Source of the DNA: Eubacteriales bacterium
GTDB lineage: Bacteria; Bacillota_A; Clostridia; Lachnospirales; Lachnospiraceae
Assembly: GCA_030527765.1 (NCBI GenBank)
Contig: JAUNAE010000056.1
Location: forward strand, 1-14,126
Length of the DNA: 14,126 nucleotides
Direction: 5' to 3'
Shown here: piece after piece, positions 1 through 7,290 of the stretch
Numbering within the stretch: the first letter of the stretch is position 1
Layout: every line of letters starts with the position of its first letter
Made by a program: the position numbers and the translations under genes
The notes under the pieces: model-generated
Told to the model about the DNA's origin: nothing
The model's database searches: none
What the model saw: the letters and a program-made list of their open reading frames with translations, nothing else

Positions 1-86
1 CCCCACTGAGACTAATTTGTTATCCCCCACTTATAGAAGATGGGGGTCTCCCCGAGTGAGATGGATAGTATCTTGCAAATTATTTT
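1..86. repeat. GC-rich nested hairpin downstream of dnaX
   Basis: This gene-free end segment holds a strong stem: CCCCCA at 17-33 pairs with TGGGGG around 42-47, with a small inner CTT/AAG stem. It is flanked by GAGAC near the left end and GTCTC after the stem, which can form an outer stem. On neither strand does a U-tract follow, so it does not look like a normal intrinsic terminator. No start codon with a ribosome binding site is seen, so the ybaB/recR genes that often follow dnaX do not begin here. The hairpin style resembles subterminal palindromes of IS200/IS605-type elements, but nothing else of such an element is in view. That reading is a guess. Confidence 0.45.
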
Positions 87-1688
87 CTACTCTTGATCCT
101 CCGGATCTTCCTCTACAACCACGTCGGCAAAAATATTGTCACGGATCGCCTGATCCACTGTGATCTCGGTAAGTCCTCGATTATCATTATTTCCTGCCAT
201 AACCATTCGCAGTTCTACATCTTTGCCGGACATCTGCAAAATTACATTCCGAAGCTCTTCCAGATTCTCCTCTGACTGAATCGTATTCATCGCAGGCAAA
301 TCATAAAATTCCACATACAATACCGGATCCCCGGTTTCACCATCGTACTTCGGAACCGCATTCTGCAGGACACTTCGAAACAGTCCTGTGGTTCGTCCCA
401 CAATCTGTTTCCATCCGGCCACGATCTTAACAAGATCCTCCGGCGCAGCCTTCGGCGGCTTCTTAACTTCCACAGGTGCTTCTGCCCTTTCAGCCGTACC
501 TGCCGTACTCTGAACAACCTGCGTCACCACGGGGCGCTCCTCGATCTTTCGCTCCAGAACTCGAATTCGATCCAGAACAGAATCCAGATTCGTCTCCATC
601 GCCGGGCGGCAGAGCTTAATAAGAGCAATTTCCACCAGAACCCTCTTCTGGGTTGCATAGCGAATCTGATTAGAGAGATCTGAGAATACGCGAATATATC
701 GCATAAGTGTCTCTACCTCTACCATCTCACTCTCTTCCTGCAGAAGCCTCAGATTCTCCGCAGATACATCGATGGCCTCTTCCGGATTTTCAGAGGTTTT
801 TACCAGAAGAAGATTTCTCATATACCAGGTGAAGTCTCCCACAAACTGGCCAAGTTCTCTTCCTCCGATAATCAATTCTTCCAGAATTCGAATAGATCCT
901 GTGACATCGCCCTCTAGCACCCGCCTTAGAAGACGGCTGAAGACCTCTGTATCCACAGCACCGAGCACATCCAGCACATGTTCGTAGGTCAGTTTCTGCC
1001 CAAGGTAAAAACTGATGCACTGATCCAGAAGACTTAAGGAATCTCGCATGGATCCGTCTCCCATTTTTGCAACATAGCGGACTGCTTTTTCCTCTGCTTC
1101 TACTCCCTCAATCTGAAGAAGTTCGCTCAGACGGTCTGCAATGGTATCCAGCGTAATTCGATGAAAATCGTATCTCTGGCATCTGGAAAGAATCGTAATC
1201 GGAATCTTATGAGCCTCCGTTGTTGCCAGAATAAAAATTACATAAGAAGGAGGCTCCTCCAGGGTTTTCAGAAGGGCATTGAATGCTCCCGTAGAAAGCA
1301 TATGCACCTCATCGATAATATAGACTTTGTATTTTCCCTCTGTCGGGCGGTAGGCAACTTCTTCGCGAATCTCACGAATATTGTCGACACCGTTGTTGGA
1401 AGCCGCATCGATTTCGATCACGTTCATAGAAGTACCGGCCTGAATTGCCTTGCAGGTCGGACACTCTCCGCAGGGACTTCCTCCATTGGGATGCTCACAG
1501 TTCACTGCCTTGGCAAGAATCTTTGCCACAGAAGTTTTACCTGTTCCACGAGTTCCGCAGAACAGATATGCATGCCCGATACGTCCCGCCTTGATCTGGT
1601 TGGTCAGTGTTGTGACAATGTGATCCTGCCCCTTCACTTCCTCAAATCGATCCGGTCTAAATTTCCTATAGAGAGCTGTATAGCCCAT
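87..1688 (-). CDS. dnaX: DNA polymerase III subunit gamma/tau (clamp loader ATPase)
   Basis: This is the clamp-loader subunit of the replicative polymerase, which uses ATP to open and load the sliding clamp. The protein of 533 residues begins MGYTALYRKFRP, the typical DnaX N-terminus. The AAA+ core shows Walker A GTRGTGKT (about 45-52), a zinc-binding set of cysteines (C64, C73, C76, C79), DEVH Walker B (about 126-129) and the SRC sensor/arginine-finger motif (168-170). The C-terminal third is the less conserved tau region. An upstream in-frame ATG at 1766 would add 26 residues, but they would be encoded by a terminator hairpin. The ATG at 1688 has AGAGGAAA just upstream and gives the conserved N-terminus, so I chose it. 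No slippery A-run suggesting programmed frameshifting to gamma was noticed. The gene follows pfkA on the same strand, across a terminator. Confidence 0.95.
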   Translation of the reverse strand: MGYTALYRKFRPDRFEEVKGQDHIVTTLTNQIKAGRIGHAYLFCGTRGTGKTSVAKILAKAVNCEHPNGGSPCGECPTCKAIQAGTSMNVIEIDAASNNGVDNIREIREEVAYRPTEGKYKVYIIDEVHMLSTGAFNALLKTLEEPPSYVIFILATTEAHKIPITILSRCQRYDFHRITLDTIADRLSELLQIEGVEAEEKAVRYVAKMGDGSMRDSLSLLDQCISFYLGQKLTYEHVLDVLGAVDTEVFSRLLRRVLEGDVTGSIRILEELIIGGRELGQFVGDFTWYMRNLLLVKTSENPEEAIDVSAENLRLLQEESEMVEVETLMRYIRVFSDLSNQIRYATQKRVLVEIALIKLCRPAMETNLDSVLDRIRVLERKIEERPVVTQVVQSTAGTAERAEAPVEVKKPPKAAPEDLVKIVAGWKQIVGRTTGLFRSVLQNAVPKYDGETGDPVLYVEFYDLPAMNTIQSEENLEELRNVILQMSGKDVELRMVMAGNNDNRGLTEITVDQAIRDNIFADVVVEEDPEDQE

Positions 1689-1709
1689 GGTAGTTTCCTC
1701 TCTTCCGTC

Positions 1710-1754
1710 AAAAAACAGGTACCTGCGTCTCTTTGCACCGGACGCAGGTGCCTG
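1710..1754 (-). terminator. Intrinsic terminator after pfkA, 21 nt before dnaX
   Basis: Read on the minus strand, CAGGCACCTGCGTC (1754-1741) pairs with GACGCAGGTACCTG (1729-1716). That gives 13 of 14 base pairs with one A-C mismatch and an 11-nt loop. Six T residues follow directly (1715-1710). It lies about 36 nt after the pfkA stop. Because the dnaX start codon is at 1688, most transcripts reaching dnaX must pass this element, so it may also work as an attenuator for dnaX. Confidence 0.88.
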
Positions 1755-1790
1755 CTCTTCTTTCACTATTTATCCGGTTTGATCATTTTA

Positions 1791-2873
1791 TCAATCACCG
1801 AAGCTGATTCCAATCTGTTTTGCAGCCTGAACTGTCTGGTCTTTTGGAGATACCATCTTCAGCTTGCCTGCGCACTCCTCAAGCGGAACGCGTTTGATCT
1901 TGCCATCAACGATACCGATCATAATACCATACTCTTTGTCCAGAATTGCCTTCGCTGCGCCTGCACCAATTCTTGTGGAAAGAACACGGTCATATGCGCA
2001 AGGCTCTCCACCTCTCTGGGTATGTCCCGGAACGGTGATACGTACTTCGTTGCCAAGCTCTTTGGTAATTTCATCTGCAAGCTCATAGGAAACAGACGGA
2101 TATTTCTTCGCACGTGCTTCCAGTTTCTTCTTATACTCTTTCTTGCTGAGCTGTGCATCTTCTTTGGAAATAGCACCCTCTGCAACTGCAAGGATGGTAA
2201 ATCTCTTGCCGGCCTGAGTACGTTTCTGGATCGCTGCGGTTACTTTCTTAATGTCGTATGGGATCTCCGGAATCAGAATAATATCTGCACCACCTGCAAG
2301 ACCTGCATGAAGTGTCAGACTTCCAACCTTATGTCCCATAACCTCAACAATAAATACACGACCATGGGAAGCCGCAGTCGTATGGATACAGTCAATTGCG
2401 TTTGTGGCAATGTTCACTGCACTCTGGAATCCGAAGGTCATATCGGTTCCGTAAATATCATTATCAATGGTCTTCGGAAGGTGAATAATATTCAGACCTT
2501 CTTCGCGAAGCAGATTCGCTGTCTTCTGAGTTCCGTTACCTCCGAGAATGACAAGGCAGTCCAGACACAGTTTGTAGTAGGTCTGCTTCATAGCAGCTAC
2601 TTTGTCAAGACCCTTCTCATCCGGAACACGCATCAGTTTGAATGGCTGACGAGATGTACCGAGGATCGTTCCTCCCTGAGTCAGAATTCCGGAAAAATCC
2701 TTAGATGTCAGCATACGATACTTACCGTAAATCAATCCCTTATATCCATCATCGAAGCCGTATACTTCGAGATCATTAATGGAATTGGAGAGACCCTTAA
2801 CAACGCCTCTCATGGTAGCATTCAATGCCTGACAATCTCCGCCGCTTGTCAGCAAACCGATTCTTTTAATCAT
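1791..2873 (-). CDS. pfkA: 6-phosphofructokinase, GGNG/PKTIDND variant
   Basis: This is a glycolytic enzyme phosphorylating fructose 6-phosphate at C1. The 360-residue protein carries the PFK fold signatures: TSGGDCQALNA (9-19), GGNGT (111-115), PKTIDND (133-139, catalytic Asp137), EVMGH (177-181), AGGADIILIPE and GHTQRGG near the C-terminus. It is somewhat longer than the usual 320-residue bacterial enzyme. At the phosphoryl-donor site it combines Gly114 (E. coli Gly104, typical of ATP enzymes) with Lys134 (E. coli Gly124, Lys typical of PPi enzymes). The Mg/ATP-site Asp103 of E. coli is Asn113 here. Donor preference is therefore uncertain, although Gly104-type enzymes usually use ATP. The start at 2873 has GGGAGG about 6 nt upstream. 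The alternative start at 2918 would read through the leader and lacks such a site. Confidence 0.93.
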   Translation of the reverse strand: MIKRIGLLTSGGDCQALNATMRGVVKGLSNSINDLEVYGFDDGYKGLIYGKYRMLTSKDFSGILTQGGTILGTSRQPFKLMRVPDEKGLDKVAAMKQTYYKLCLDCLVILGGNGTQKTANLLREEGLNIIHLPKTIDNDIYGTDMTFGFQSAVNIATNAIDCIHTTAASHGRVFIVEVMGHKVGSLTLHAGLAGGADIILIPEIPYDIKKVTAAIQKRTQAGKRFTILAVAEGAISKEDAQLSKKEYKKKLEARAKKYPSVSYELADEITKELGNEVRITVPGHTQRGGEPCAYDRVLSTRIGAGAAKAILDKEYGIMIGIVDGKIKRVPLEECAGKLKMVSPKDQTVQAAKQIGISFGD

Positions 2874-3023
2874 GATGTCCTCCCTTTCTTTGCCGTTCCA
2901 TGTAAAGCAGATCTTCACAATCTGCTTCGCTTGCTCATGAACGCAGACTGTTTCGATTATCTGCGTTCACATCATTTGCAAATGTGTGCTGCACCGTCCT
3001 ATCGGTGCTAAATCCGTATCTGT
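2874..3023 (-). promoter_or_regulatory. Structured 5' leader of pfkA
   Basis: From the predicted start site the pfkA mRNA would have about 150 nt of leader. It contains several inverted repeats in a row: GCACCG/CGGTGC (2991-3008), the palindrome ATTTGCAAAT (about 2975-2985), TGAACGCAGA/TCTGCGTTCA (about 2937-2969) and AAGCAGAT/ATCTGCTT (about 2911-2931). The last ends about 30 nt before the ribosome binding site. No U-tract follows any hairpin, so any control would act on translation or stability. It does not match a riboswitch class I can name. Confidence 0.45.
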
Positions 3024-3029
3024 GGAATC

Positions 3030-3058
3030 ATTATATAATACTTCTGATTTGAATACAA
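3030..3058 (-). promoter_or_regulatory. pfkA promoter (sigma-A type)
   Basis: On the minus strand, TTGTAT (3058-3053) and a perfect TATAAT (3035-3030) are separated by 17 nt. The expected start site is near 3023. Its -35 box lies only 4 bp from the -35 box of the divergent SRP RNA promoter. Confidence 0.7.
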
Positions 3059-3062
3059 CTTC

Positions 3063-3091
3063 TTGACAAACTTTTCGATAATCGATATAAT
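3063..3091 (+). promoter_or_regulatory. SRP RNA promoter (perfect consensus)
   Basis: TTGACA (3063-3068) and TATAAT (3086-3091) have exactly 17 nt between them. This is a full-consensus vegetative promoter, as expected for an abundant stable RNA. The predicted start is at about 3096-3098, just where the SRP RNA homology begins. Confidence 0.9.
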
Positions 3092-3095
3092 CAAG

Positions 3096-3358
3096 TCTGC
3101 GCAGCCGGGGAGATAGCGGTGCCCTGTACCTGCAATCCGCTACAGCAGGGGTGATGCCAATCCGAGGGGTGTTCTTTGCAGAGCTGCCCTTTATAAGTGG
3201 CGTTGACGTTTGGGTCTTACGCAACAGGAATCCGTGAACCGTGTCAGGGTAGAGATACAGCAGCACTAAGCGGAAGCTCTTGTGTGCCGTAAGGGTGCCT
3301 GAGCTGAGTTAACTGTAGAGGTAACGTCTGTGAAAGCATTTCGAAGTGCGGCGCGCGT
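3096..3358 (+). ncRNA. ffs: Signal recognition particle RNA, large bacterial type
   Basis: This RNA pairs with Ffh to target membrane and secreted proteins co-translationally. The sequence matches the Bacillus subtilis scRNA pattern over its whole length: GGGGAGATAGCGGTGCCCTG near the 5' end, CCTGCAATCCGCT, then GTTGACGTTTGGGTC, GTGAACC.GTGTCAGG and AGCAGCACTAAG of helix 8. After these come TGTGCCGTAAGGGTGCCTGAG and TTAACTG. The length of about 260 nt includes an Alu domain, unlike the short 4.5S form. The 5' TGCGC can pair with the GCGCG near 3351-3357 to close the molecule. The helix 8 tip reads GTA-GAGA-TAC instead of the common TCC-GGAA-GGA, with the symmetric Ffh-binding loop kept. Ends are estimated to within several nucleotides. 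Confidence 0.95.
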
Positions 3359-3371
3359 AATAAAGAATTCT

Positions 3372-3403
3372 AAGTGATCTGTCGAAGACAGGTCACTTTT
3401 TTT
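3372..3403 (+). terminator. Intrinsic terminator of the SRP RNA
   Basis: AAGTGATCTGTC (3372-3383) pairs with GACAGGTCACTT (3387-3398) around a GAA loop: 12 pairs, one of them G-U. A run of seven T residues (3397-3403) overlaps the end of the stem. Confidence 0.93.
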
Positions 3404-3510
3404 GTCCATTTTGGTTGCGATGGTCACTCGCATTCTTTTCCGCTTTGTATTATAATGCTATGAAGTATGTGTAAAATAATATATGTAACTAATATGGAAG
3501 GAAGTGTGTT
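3404..3510 (+). promoter_or_regulatory. Candidate promoter region for the ABC exporter operon
   Basis: A perfect TATAAT stands at 3451-3456. The hexamer 17 nt upstream (3428-3433, TCGCAT) is a poor -35 box, so the promoter is either weak or helped by an activator. The predicted start near 3463 leaves a 5' leader of about 48 nt before AAGGAAG and the start codon at 3511. No MarR-type regulator gene sits next to the operon in this window. Confidence 0.4.
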
Positions 3511-5322
3511 ATGAAAAAACTCGCTGTTTTTCTAAAGGGGTACGAGAAAGAAACCGTTCTTGCCCCGCTGTTCAAACTTCTGGAAGCACTCATGGATCTG
3601 GCCGTTCCCATTGTGGTGGCTCAGATCATTAACGTGGGTCTGTCTTCCGAGAATCGCGGATACATTACCTCTCGTTTTGTTTTCCTGATTCTTCTGGCAG
3701 TCGTCGGACTGGCCTTCAGCTTCACGGCACAGTTTTTTGCCGCCAAAGCAAGTGTCGGATTCGCAACGAAACTTCGCCAGGCACTCTTCGATCATGTGCA
3801 GAAGCTGTCCTTCACGGAGTTGGATACTCTCGGCACAAGCACACTGATCACACGAATGACCAGTGATGTGAACCAGGTACAAGGAGCATTAAACTTAGCA
3901 CTCCGCCTGCTGCTCAGAAGTCCTTTCATCGTTCTCGGAGCAATGATCATGGCCTTCACCATCAATGTGCGCTGTGCATTGATCTTCGCCGTAGCAATTC
4001 CGCTCCTCAGTGTAGTTGTTTATGGAATCATGGCTCTGAGCATTCCTCTGTTCAAGAAAGTGCAGACCGCTCTGGACGGTGTTCTTGAAACGACTCGCGA
4101 GAATCTGACCGGTGTCCGCGTCATTCGTGCTTTCTGCAAAGAAAAAGACGAAGTTCAGGAATTCGACTCCCGTATCAGTGATCTCACTGCCATGAATGAG
4201 CGGGTAGGACGTCTTTCTGCTCTCATGAACCCTCTGACTTACCTGATTGTCAACGGAGCTACCATTCTTCTGATTCGTCAGGGTGCAATTCAGGTTCATC
4301 TTGGTGCAATTCAGCAGGGAGATGTTGTTGCTCTTTACAATTACATGGCACAGATTATTGTGGAGCTCATCAAACTGGCTTCCCTCATTATCACCATCGA
4401 CAAATCCATCGCCTGTGCAAATCGTGTACAGAACGTTCTGGATGTAGCGCCCGGCATGGACTATCCGGAGCAGACTACTGCTGACATAGATTCTTCTGAG
4501 ACAGCCGTTGCATTTGAGAATGTTTCTTTCACCTACGCAGGTGCTTCCGAGCCTTCTCTCTCCGGAATTAATTTTTCCGTCAAAAAAGGCCAGACCGTCG
4601 GTATTATCGGTGGTACGGGATCCGGTAAATCCACTCTTGTGAATCTGATTCCCCGCTTTTATGATGTGACCGAAGGTTCCGTCCTCGTAGATGGCAAACC
4701 TGTCGCCGATTTTGCCAAAGGATCCCTGATCAGCAAAATCGGTATCGTTCCGCAGAAAGCAGTTCTTTTCAAAGGAAGTATCCGTGATAACCTGAAATGG
4801 GGAAACGAAAATGCCTCTGATGAGGAACTGATGGAAGCCGTCACTTATGCTCAGGCAAAAGAAGTGGTGGAGCAGAAACCGCGAAAACTCGACTTTCTGA
4901 TTGAACAGAACGGACGCAATCTCTCCGGCGGTCAGCGTCAGCGACTGACCATCGCCCGTGCTCTCGTAAAGAAACCTGATATTCTGATTATGGATGACAG
5001 CGCCAGCGCTCTGGACTTTGCAACCGACGCAGCCCTCCGAAAAGCCATTCATTCTCTTCCGGGAAACATGACGGTATTCCTCGTGTCCCAGCGTGCATCC
5101 ACCATACGGAATGCCGACCTGATTCTTGTTCTGGAAGACGGTGCAGTGGTCGGACAGGGTTCTCATACCGATCTTATGAATACATGTCCGGTATATCAGG
5201 AAATTTATTATTCTCAGTTCCCGGAGGAACGCCCGAAGGAATCCACTTCCGGAAAAAATGATCAAACTTCTAAAGAGCAGTCCTCAAAGAAGCAAACTTC
5301 AGGAAAGGAGGTTCTGGCATGA
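3511..5322 (+). CDS. ABC exporter half-transporter, degenerate-site subunit
   Basis: This membrane exporter subunit has a six-helix transmembrane domain (about residues 1-320) fused to a nucleotide-binding domain (about 335-575), 603 residues in all. Walker A is GGTGSGKS (367-374) and the signature is a normal LSGGQ (471-475). The Walker B end reads MDDSASALD, so the catalytic Glu position is Asp496, and the switch-loop His is Gln527. These changes mark the subunit that supplies the degenerate ATP site in heterodimeric exporters such as TM287/288, LmrCD or BmrCD. The C-terminus has a Lys/Ser/Thr-rich tail of about 30 residues. AAGGAAG precedes the ATG. The gene overlaps the next one by 4 bp (ATGA), implying translational coupling. 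Substrate cannot be read from sequence; drugs, lipids or peptides are all possible. Confidence 0.93.
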   Translation: MKKLAVFLKGYEKETVLAPLFKLLEALMDLAVPIVVAQIINVGLSSENRGYITSRFVFLILLAVVGLAFSFTAQFFAAKASVGFATKLRQALFDHVQKLSFTELDTLGTSTLITRMTSDVNQVQGALNLALRLLLRSPFIVLGAMIMAFTINVRCALIFAVAIPLLSVVVYGIMALSIPLFKKVQTALDGVLETTRENLTGVRVIRAFCKEKDEVQEFDSRISDLTAMNERVGRLSALMNPLTYLIVNGATILLIRQGAIQVHLGAIQQGDVVALYNYMAQIIVELIKLASLIITIDKSIACANRVQNVLDVAPGMDYPEQTTADIDSSETAVAFENVSFTYAGASEPSLSGINFSVKKGQTVGIIGGTGSGKSTLVNLIPRFYDVTEGSVLVDGKPVADFAKGSLISKIGIVPQKAVLFKGSIRDNLKWGNENASDEELMEAVTYAQAKEVVEQKPRKLDFLIEQNGRNLSGGQRQRLTIARALVKKPDILIMDDSASALDFATDAALRKAIHSLPGNMTVFLVSQRASTIRNADLILVLEDGAVVGQGSHTDLMNTCPVYQEIYYSQFPEERPKESTSGKNDQTSKEQSSKKQTSGKEVLA

Positions 5323-7082
5323 GCAGCAACCCATCCAACAAACAGAGCAGAGCAGAAAGTTCCAGAACCTTTCTGAAAGTTATGAAGTACATCGGCAATT
5401 ACCGTATTCTTCTCCTTCTCAGTGTTCTTCTGGCTGCAGCATCCGTTGTCATGACTCTTTACGCCCCGATTCTTTTCGGAGATGCCATCGATGAAATCCT
5501 TGGCAAGGGACAGGTAAATTTCGAGATGATCGCTTCCGTGCTCATCAAAATCGCAATCCTGATTGCCCTGACTTCCTTGGCAACTTGGGTTATGAACATT
5601 ATCAACAACCGTCTGACTTACCGTGTGGTACAGGATATTCGTGCCAAAGCCATTCGTCAGATTCAGGTACTGCCCCTCTCCTATCTGGACCGCCACAGTA
5701 CCGGTGACGTCGTCAGCCGTGTCATTGCCGATGTCGACCAGCTTTCTGATGGTCTTCTTCTCGGATTCACACAGCTGTTTTCCGGTGTCATTACCATTGT
5801 AGTCACATTGATTTTTATGCTCAGAAAAAGTCTTCCTATTACCGGACTTGTCATTCTTCTGACTCCTCTGAGCTTCTTCGTTGCAAAATTTATTGCAACA
5901 CATTCTTACCAGATGTTCCAGAAACAGACGGAAACCCGCGGACAACAGACAGCGCTCATCGAAGAAATGATTGGCAATGCCAAAGTTGTCAAAGCCTTCG
6001 GTTATGAGCAGCGTTCTTCCGAACAGTTTTCAAAGATCAACAAAGATCTGCAGAAATACAGTCAGAAGGCCATTTTCTACAGCAGTCTGACAAACCCGTC
6101 CACACGTCTGGTCAACAATATTATTTATGCCTGTGTGGCTCTTCTTGGTTCTTTCCTGATTATGGGAATGCACCTGACCGTAGGAGGCCTTTCCGTAATG
6201 CTCTCCTATGCAAACCAGTACATGAAACCTTTCAATGACATCAGCAGCGTTGTCACGGAGCTTCAGAATGCCCTTGCCTGTGCATCCCGTGTCTTTGCCC
6301 TGATCGAAGCAGAACCGGAATCCGAAGATCCAAAAGAAGAACTCACCTGTTCCACCGGAAAGGTTGACATCGAGCACATTTCCTTCCGCTACGATCCTGA
6401 GAAACCTTTGATTGAAGAATTTTCTCTGGATGCCAAACCGGGAATGAAGATTGCCATCGTCGGTCCGACAGGATGTGGAAAAACAACGTTTATTAATCTT
6501 CTTATGCGCTTCTACGATGTGAACAAAGGCAAGATCCTCATCGACGGAAAAGATATCACTCAGGTTTCCCGTCACTCCCTGCGCCACTCCTACGGAATGG
6601 TTCTCCAGGAAACATGGCTGAAGCACGGAACCGTACGCGAAAATATCGCCTTCGGAAAACCGGATGCAACGGATGAAGAAATCATCACAGCAGCAAAAGA
6701 GGCTCACAGCTGGGAGTTTATCAAGCGACTTCCGAAGAAGCTTGATACGGTTCTCACCGAAGACAGTCTGAGCCAGGGGCAGAAACAGCTTCTCTGTATC
6801 ACCCGTGTAATGCTTTGTCTGCCTCCAATGTTGATTCTCGATGAGGCAACATCAAGCATCGATACCCGTACGGAGATTTTGATTCAGAAAGCCTTCGACA
6901 AACTCATGGAAGGCCGCACAAGTTTCATTGTTGCCCACCGCCTCTCTACCATTCGAAGCGCTGACATGATCCTTGTTATGAAGGATGGTAAGATTATCGA
7001 GCAGGGAAATCATGAGACTCTTATGGCAAAACATGGTTTCTATCAGAATCTCTACAATTCCCAGTTTGCAGATGTGTCTTAA
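5319..7082 (+). CDS. ABC exporter half-transporter, canonical-site subunit
   Basis: This is the partner of the preceding gene: 587 residues with an N-terminal transmembrane domain (about 25-320) and a C-terminal nucleotide-binding domain. Walker A is GPTGCGKT (382-389). Walker B LILDEATSS has the catalytic Glu509, and the switch His540 is in VAHRLSTI. The signature is LSQGQ (484-488) instead of LSGGQ. The two subunits are complementary. This one's Walker motifs plus the partner's LSGGQ form the active site, while this one's LSQGQ faces the partner's degenerate Walker motifs. The ATG overlaps the upstream stop codon and has a strong AAAGGAGG site inside the upstream gene. A terminator follows at 7176-7203. 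Confidence 0.94.
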   Translation: MSSNPSNKQSRAESSRTFLKVMKYIGNYRILLLLSVLLAAASVVMTLYAPILFGDAIDEILGKGQVNFEMIASVLIKIAILIALTSLATWVMNIINNRLTYRVVQDIRAKAIRQIQVLPLSYLDRHSTGDVVSRVIADVDQLSDGLLLGFTQLFSGVITIVVTLIFMLRKSLPITGLVILLTPLSFFVAKFIATHSYQMFQKQTETRGQQTALIEEMIGNAKVVKAFGYEQRSSEQFSKINKDLQKYSQKAIFYSSLTNPSTRLVNNIIYACVALLGSFLIMGMHLTVGGLSVMLSYANQYMKPFNDISSVVTELQNALACASRVFALIEAEPESEDPKEELTCSTGKVDIEHISFRYDPEKPLIEEFSLDAKPGMKIAIVGPTGCGKTTFINLLMRFYDVNKGKILIDGKDITQVSRHSLRHSYGMVLQETWLKHGTVRENIAFGKPDATDEEIITAAKEAHSWEFIKRLPKKLDTVLTEDSLSQGQKQLLCITRVMLCLPPMLILDEATSSIDTRTEILIQKAFDKLMEGRTSFIVAHRLSTIRSADMILVMKDGKIIEQGNHETLMAKHGFYQNLYNSQFADVS

Positions 7083-7175
7083 CCACACAGATACACTGCA
7101 GAATAAAGTTGCTTCGCAACTGCCGAACTCGCGCGCGAATCCTCTTACGAGATTCGCGTTTTAATCACAGGTTTG

Positions 7176-7203
7176 GCAGAGTCATAAAGATTCTGCTTTT
7201 TTT
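7176..7203 (+). terminator. Intrinsic terminator of the ABC exporter operon
   Basis: GCAGAGTC (7176-7183) pairs with GATTCTGC (7189-7196) around ATAAA, with seven T residues at 7197-7203. A further hairpin just upstream, CGCGAATC (7134-7141) with GATTCGCG (7151-7158), is followed by only four T. A small GTTGC-TTC-GCAAC hairpin sits at about 7109-7121. Together they seal off the operon from the riboswitch unit downstream. Confidence 0.85.
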
Positions 7204-7253
7204 ATATATCGTGCGAAGTTATTCTAAAATTTCTATAAACAGCTGCTTTTATA

Positions 7254-7282
7254 TTGACTTTTATATTGCCCGGTGCTAGAAT
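7254..7282 (+). promoter_or_regulatory. Promoter of the Mn riboswitch / hflK-hflC unit
   Basis: TTGACT (7254-7259), 17 nt, then TAGAAT (7277-7282). An extended -10 TG lies at 7274-7275. The predicted start is at about 7287-7289, just before the aptamer begins. Confidence 0.8.
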
Positions 7283-7290
7283 ACTGACTC

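Noticed and set aside
87..1688. Programmed frameshift giving a short gamma form of DnaX
   Set aside because: No slippery A-run like the E. coli signal was found in the frame where the core ends.
1689..1766. N-terminal extension of DnaX from the ATG at 1766
   Set aside because: The 26 extra residues are encoded by the pfkA terminator hairpin and do not resemble DnaX. The ATG at 1688 has a proper ribosome binding site.
1161..3011. Long open frame of 616 codons on the plus strand opposite dnaX and pfkA
   Set aside because: It is antisense to two clearly conserved genes, starts inside dnaX, has a Cys/Ser/Asn-rich unfamiliar protein and no ribosome binding site.
3096..3358. A riboswitch in front of the ABC exporter genes
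   Set aside because: The sequence matches large SRP RNA along its length and ends in its own terminator, so it is a stable RNA and not a leader.
3895..5265. Open frame of 456 codons on the minus strand opposite the first ABC gene
   Set aside because: It is a codon-bias shadow of a well-conserved ABC exporter. The protein shows no domain, and similar shadows occur opposite the second ABC gene.
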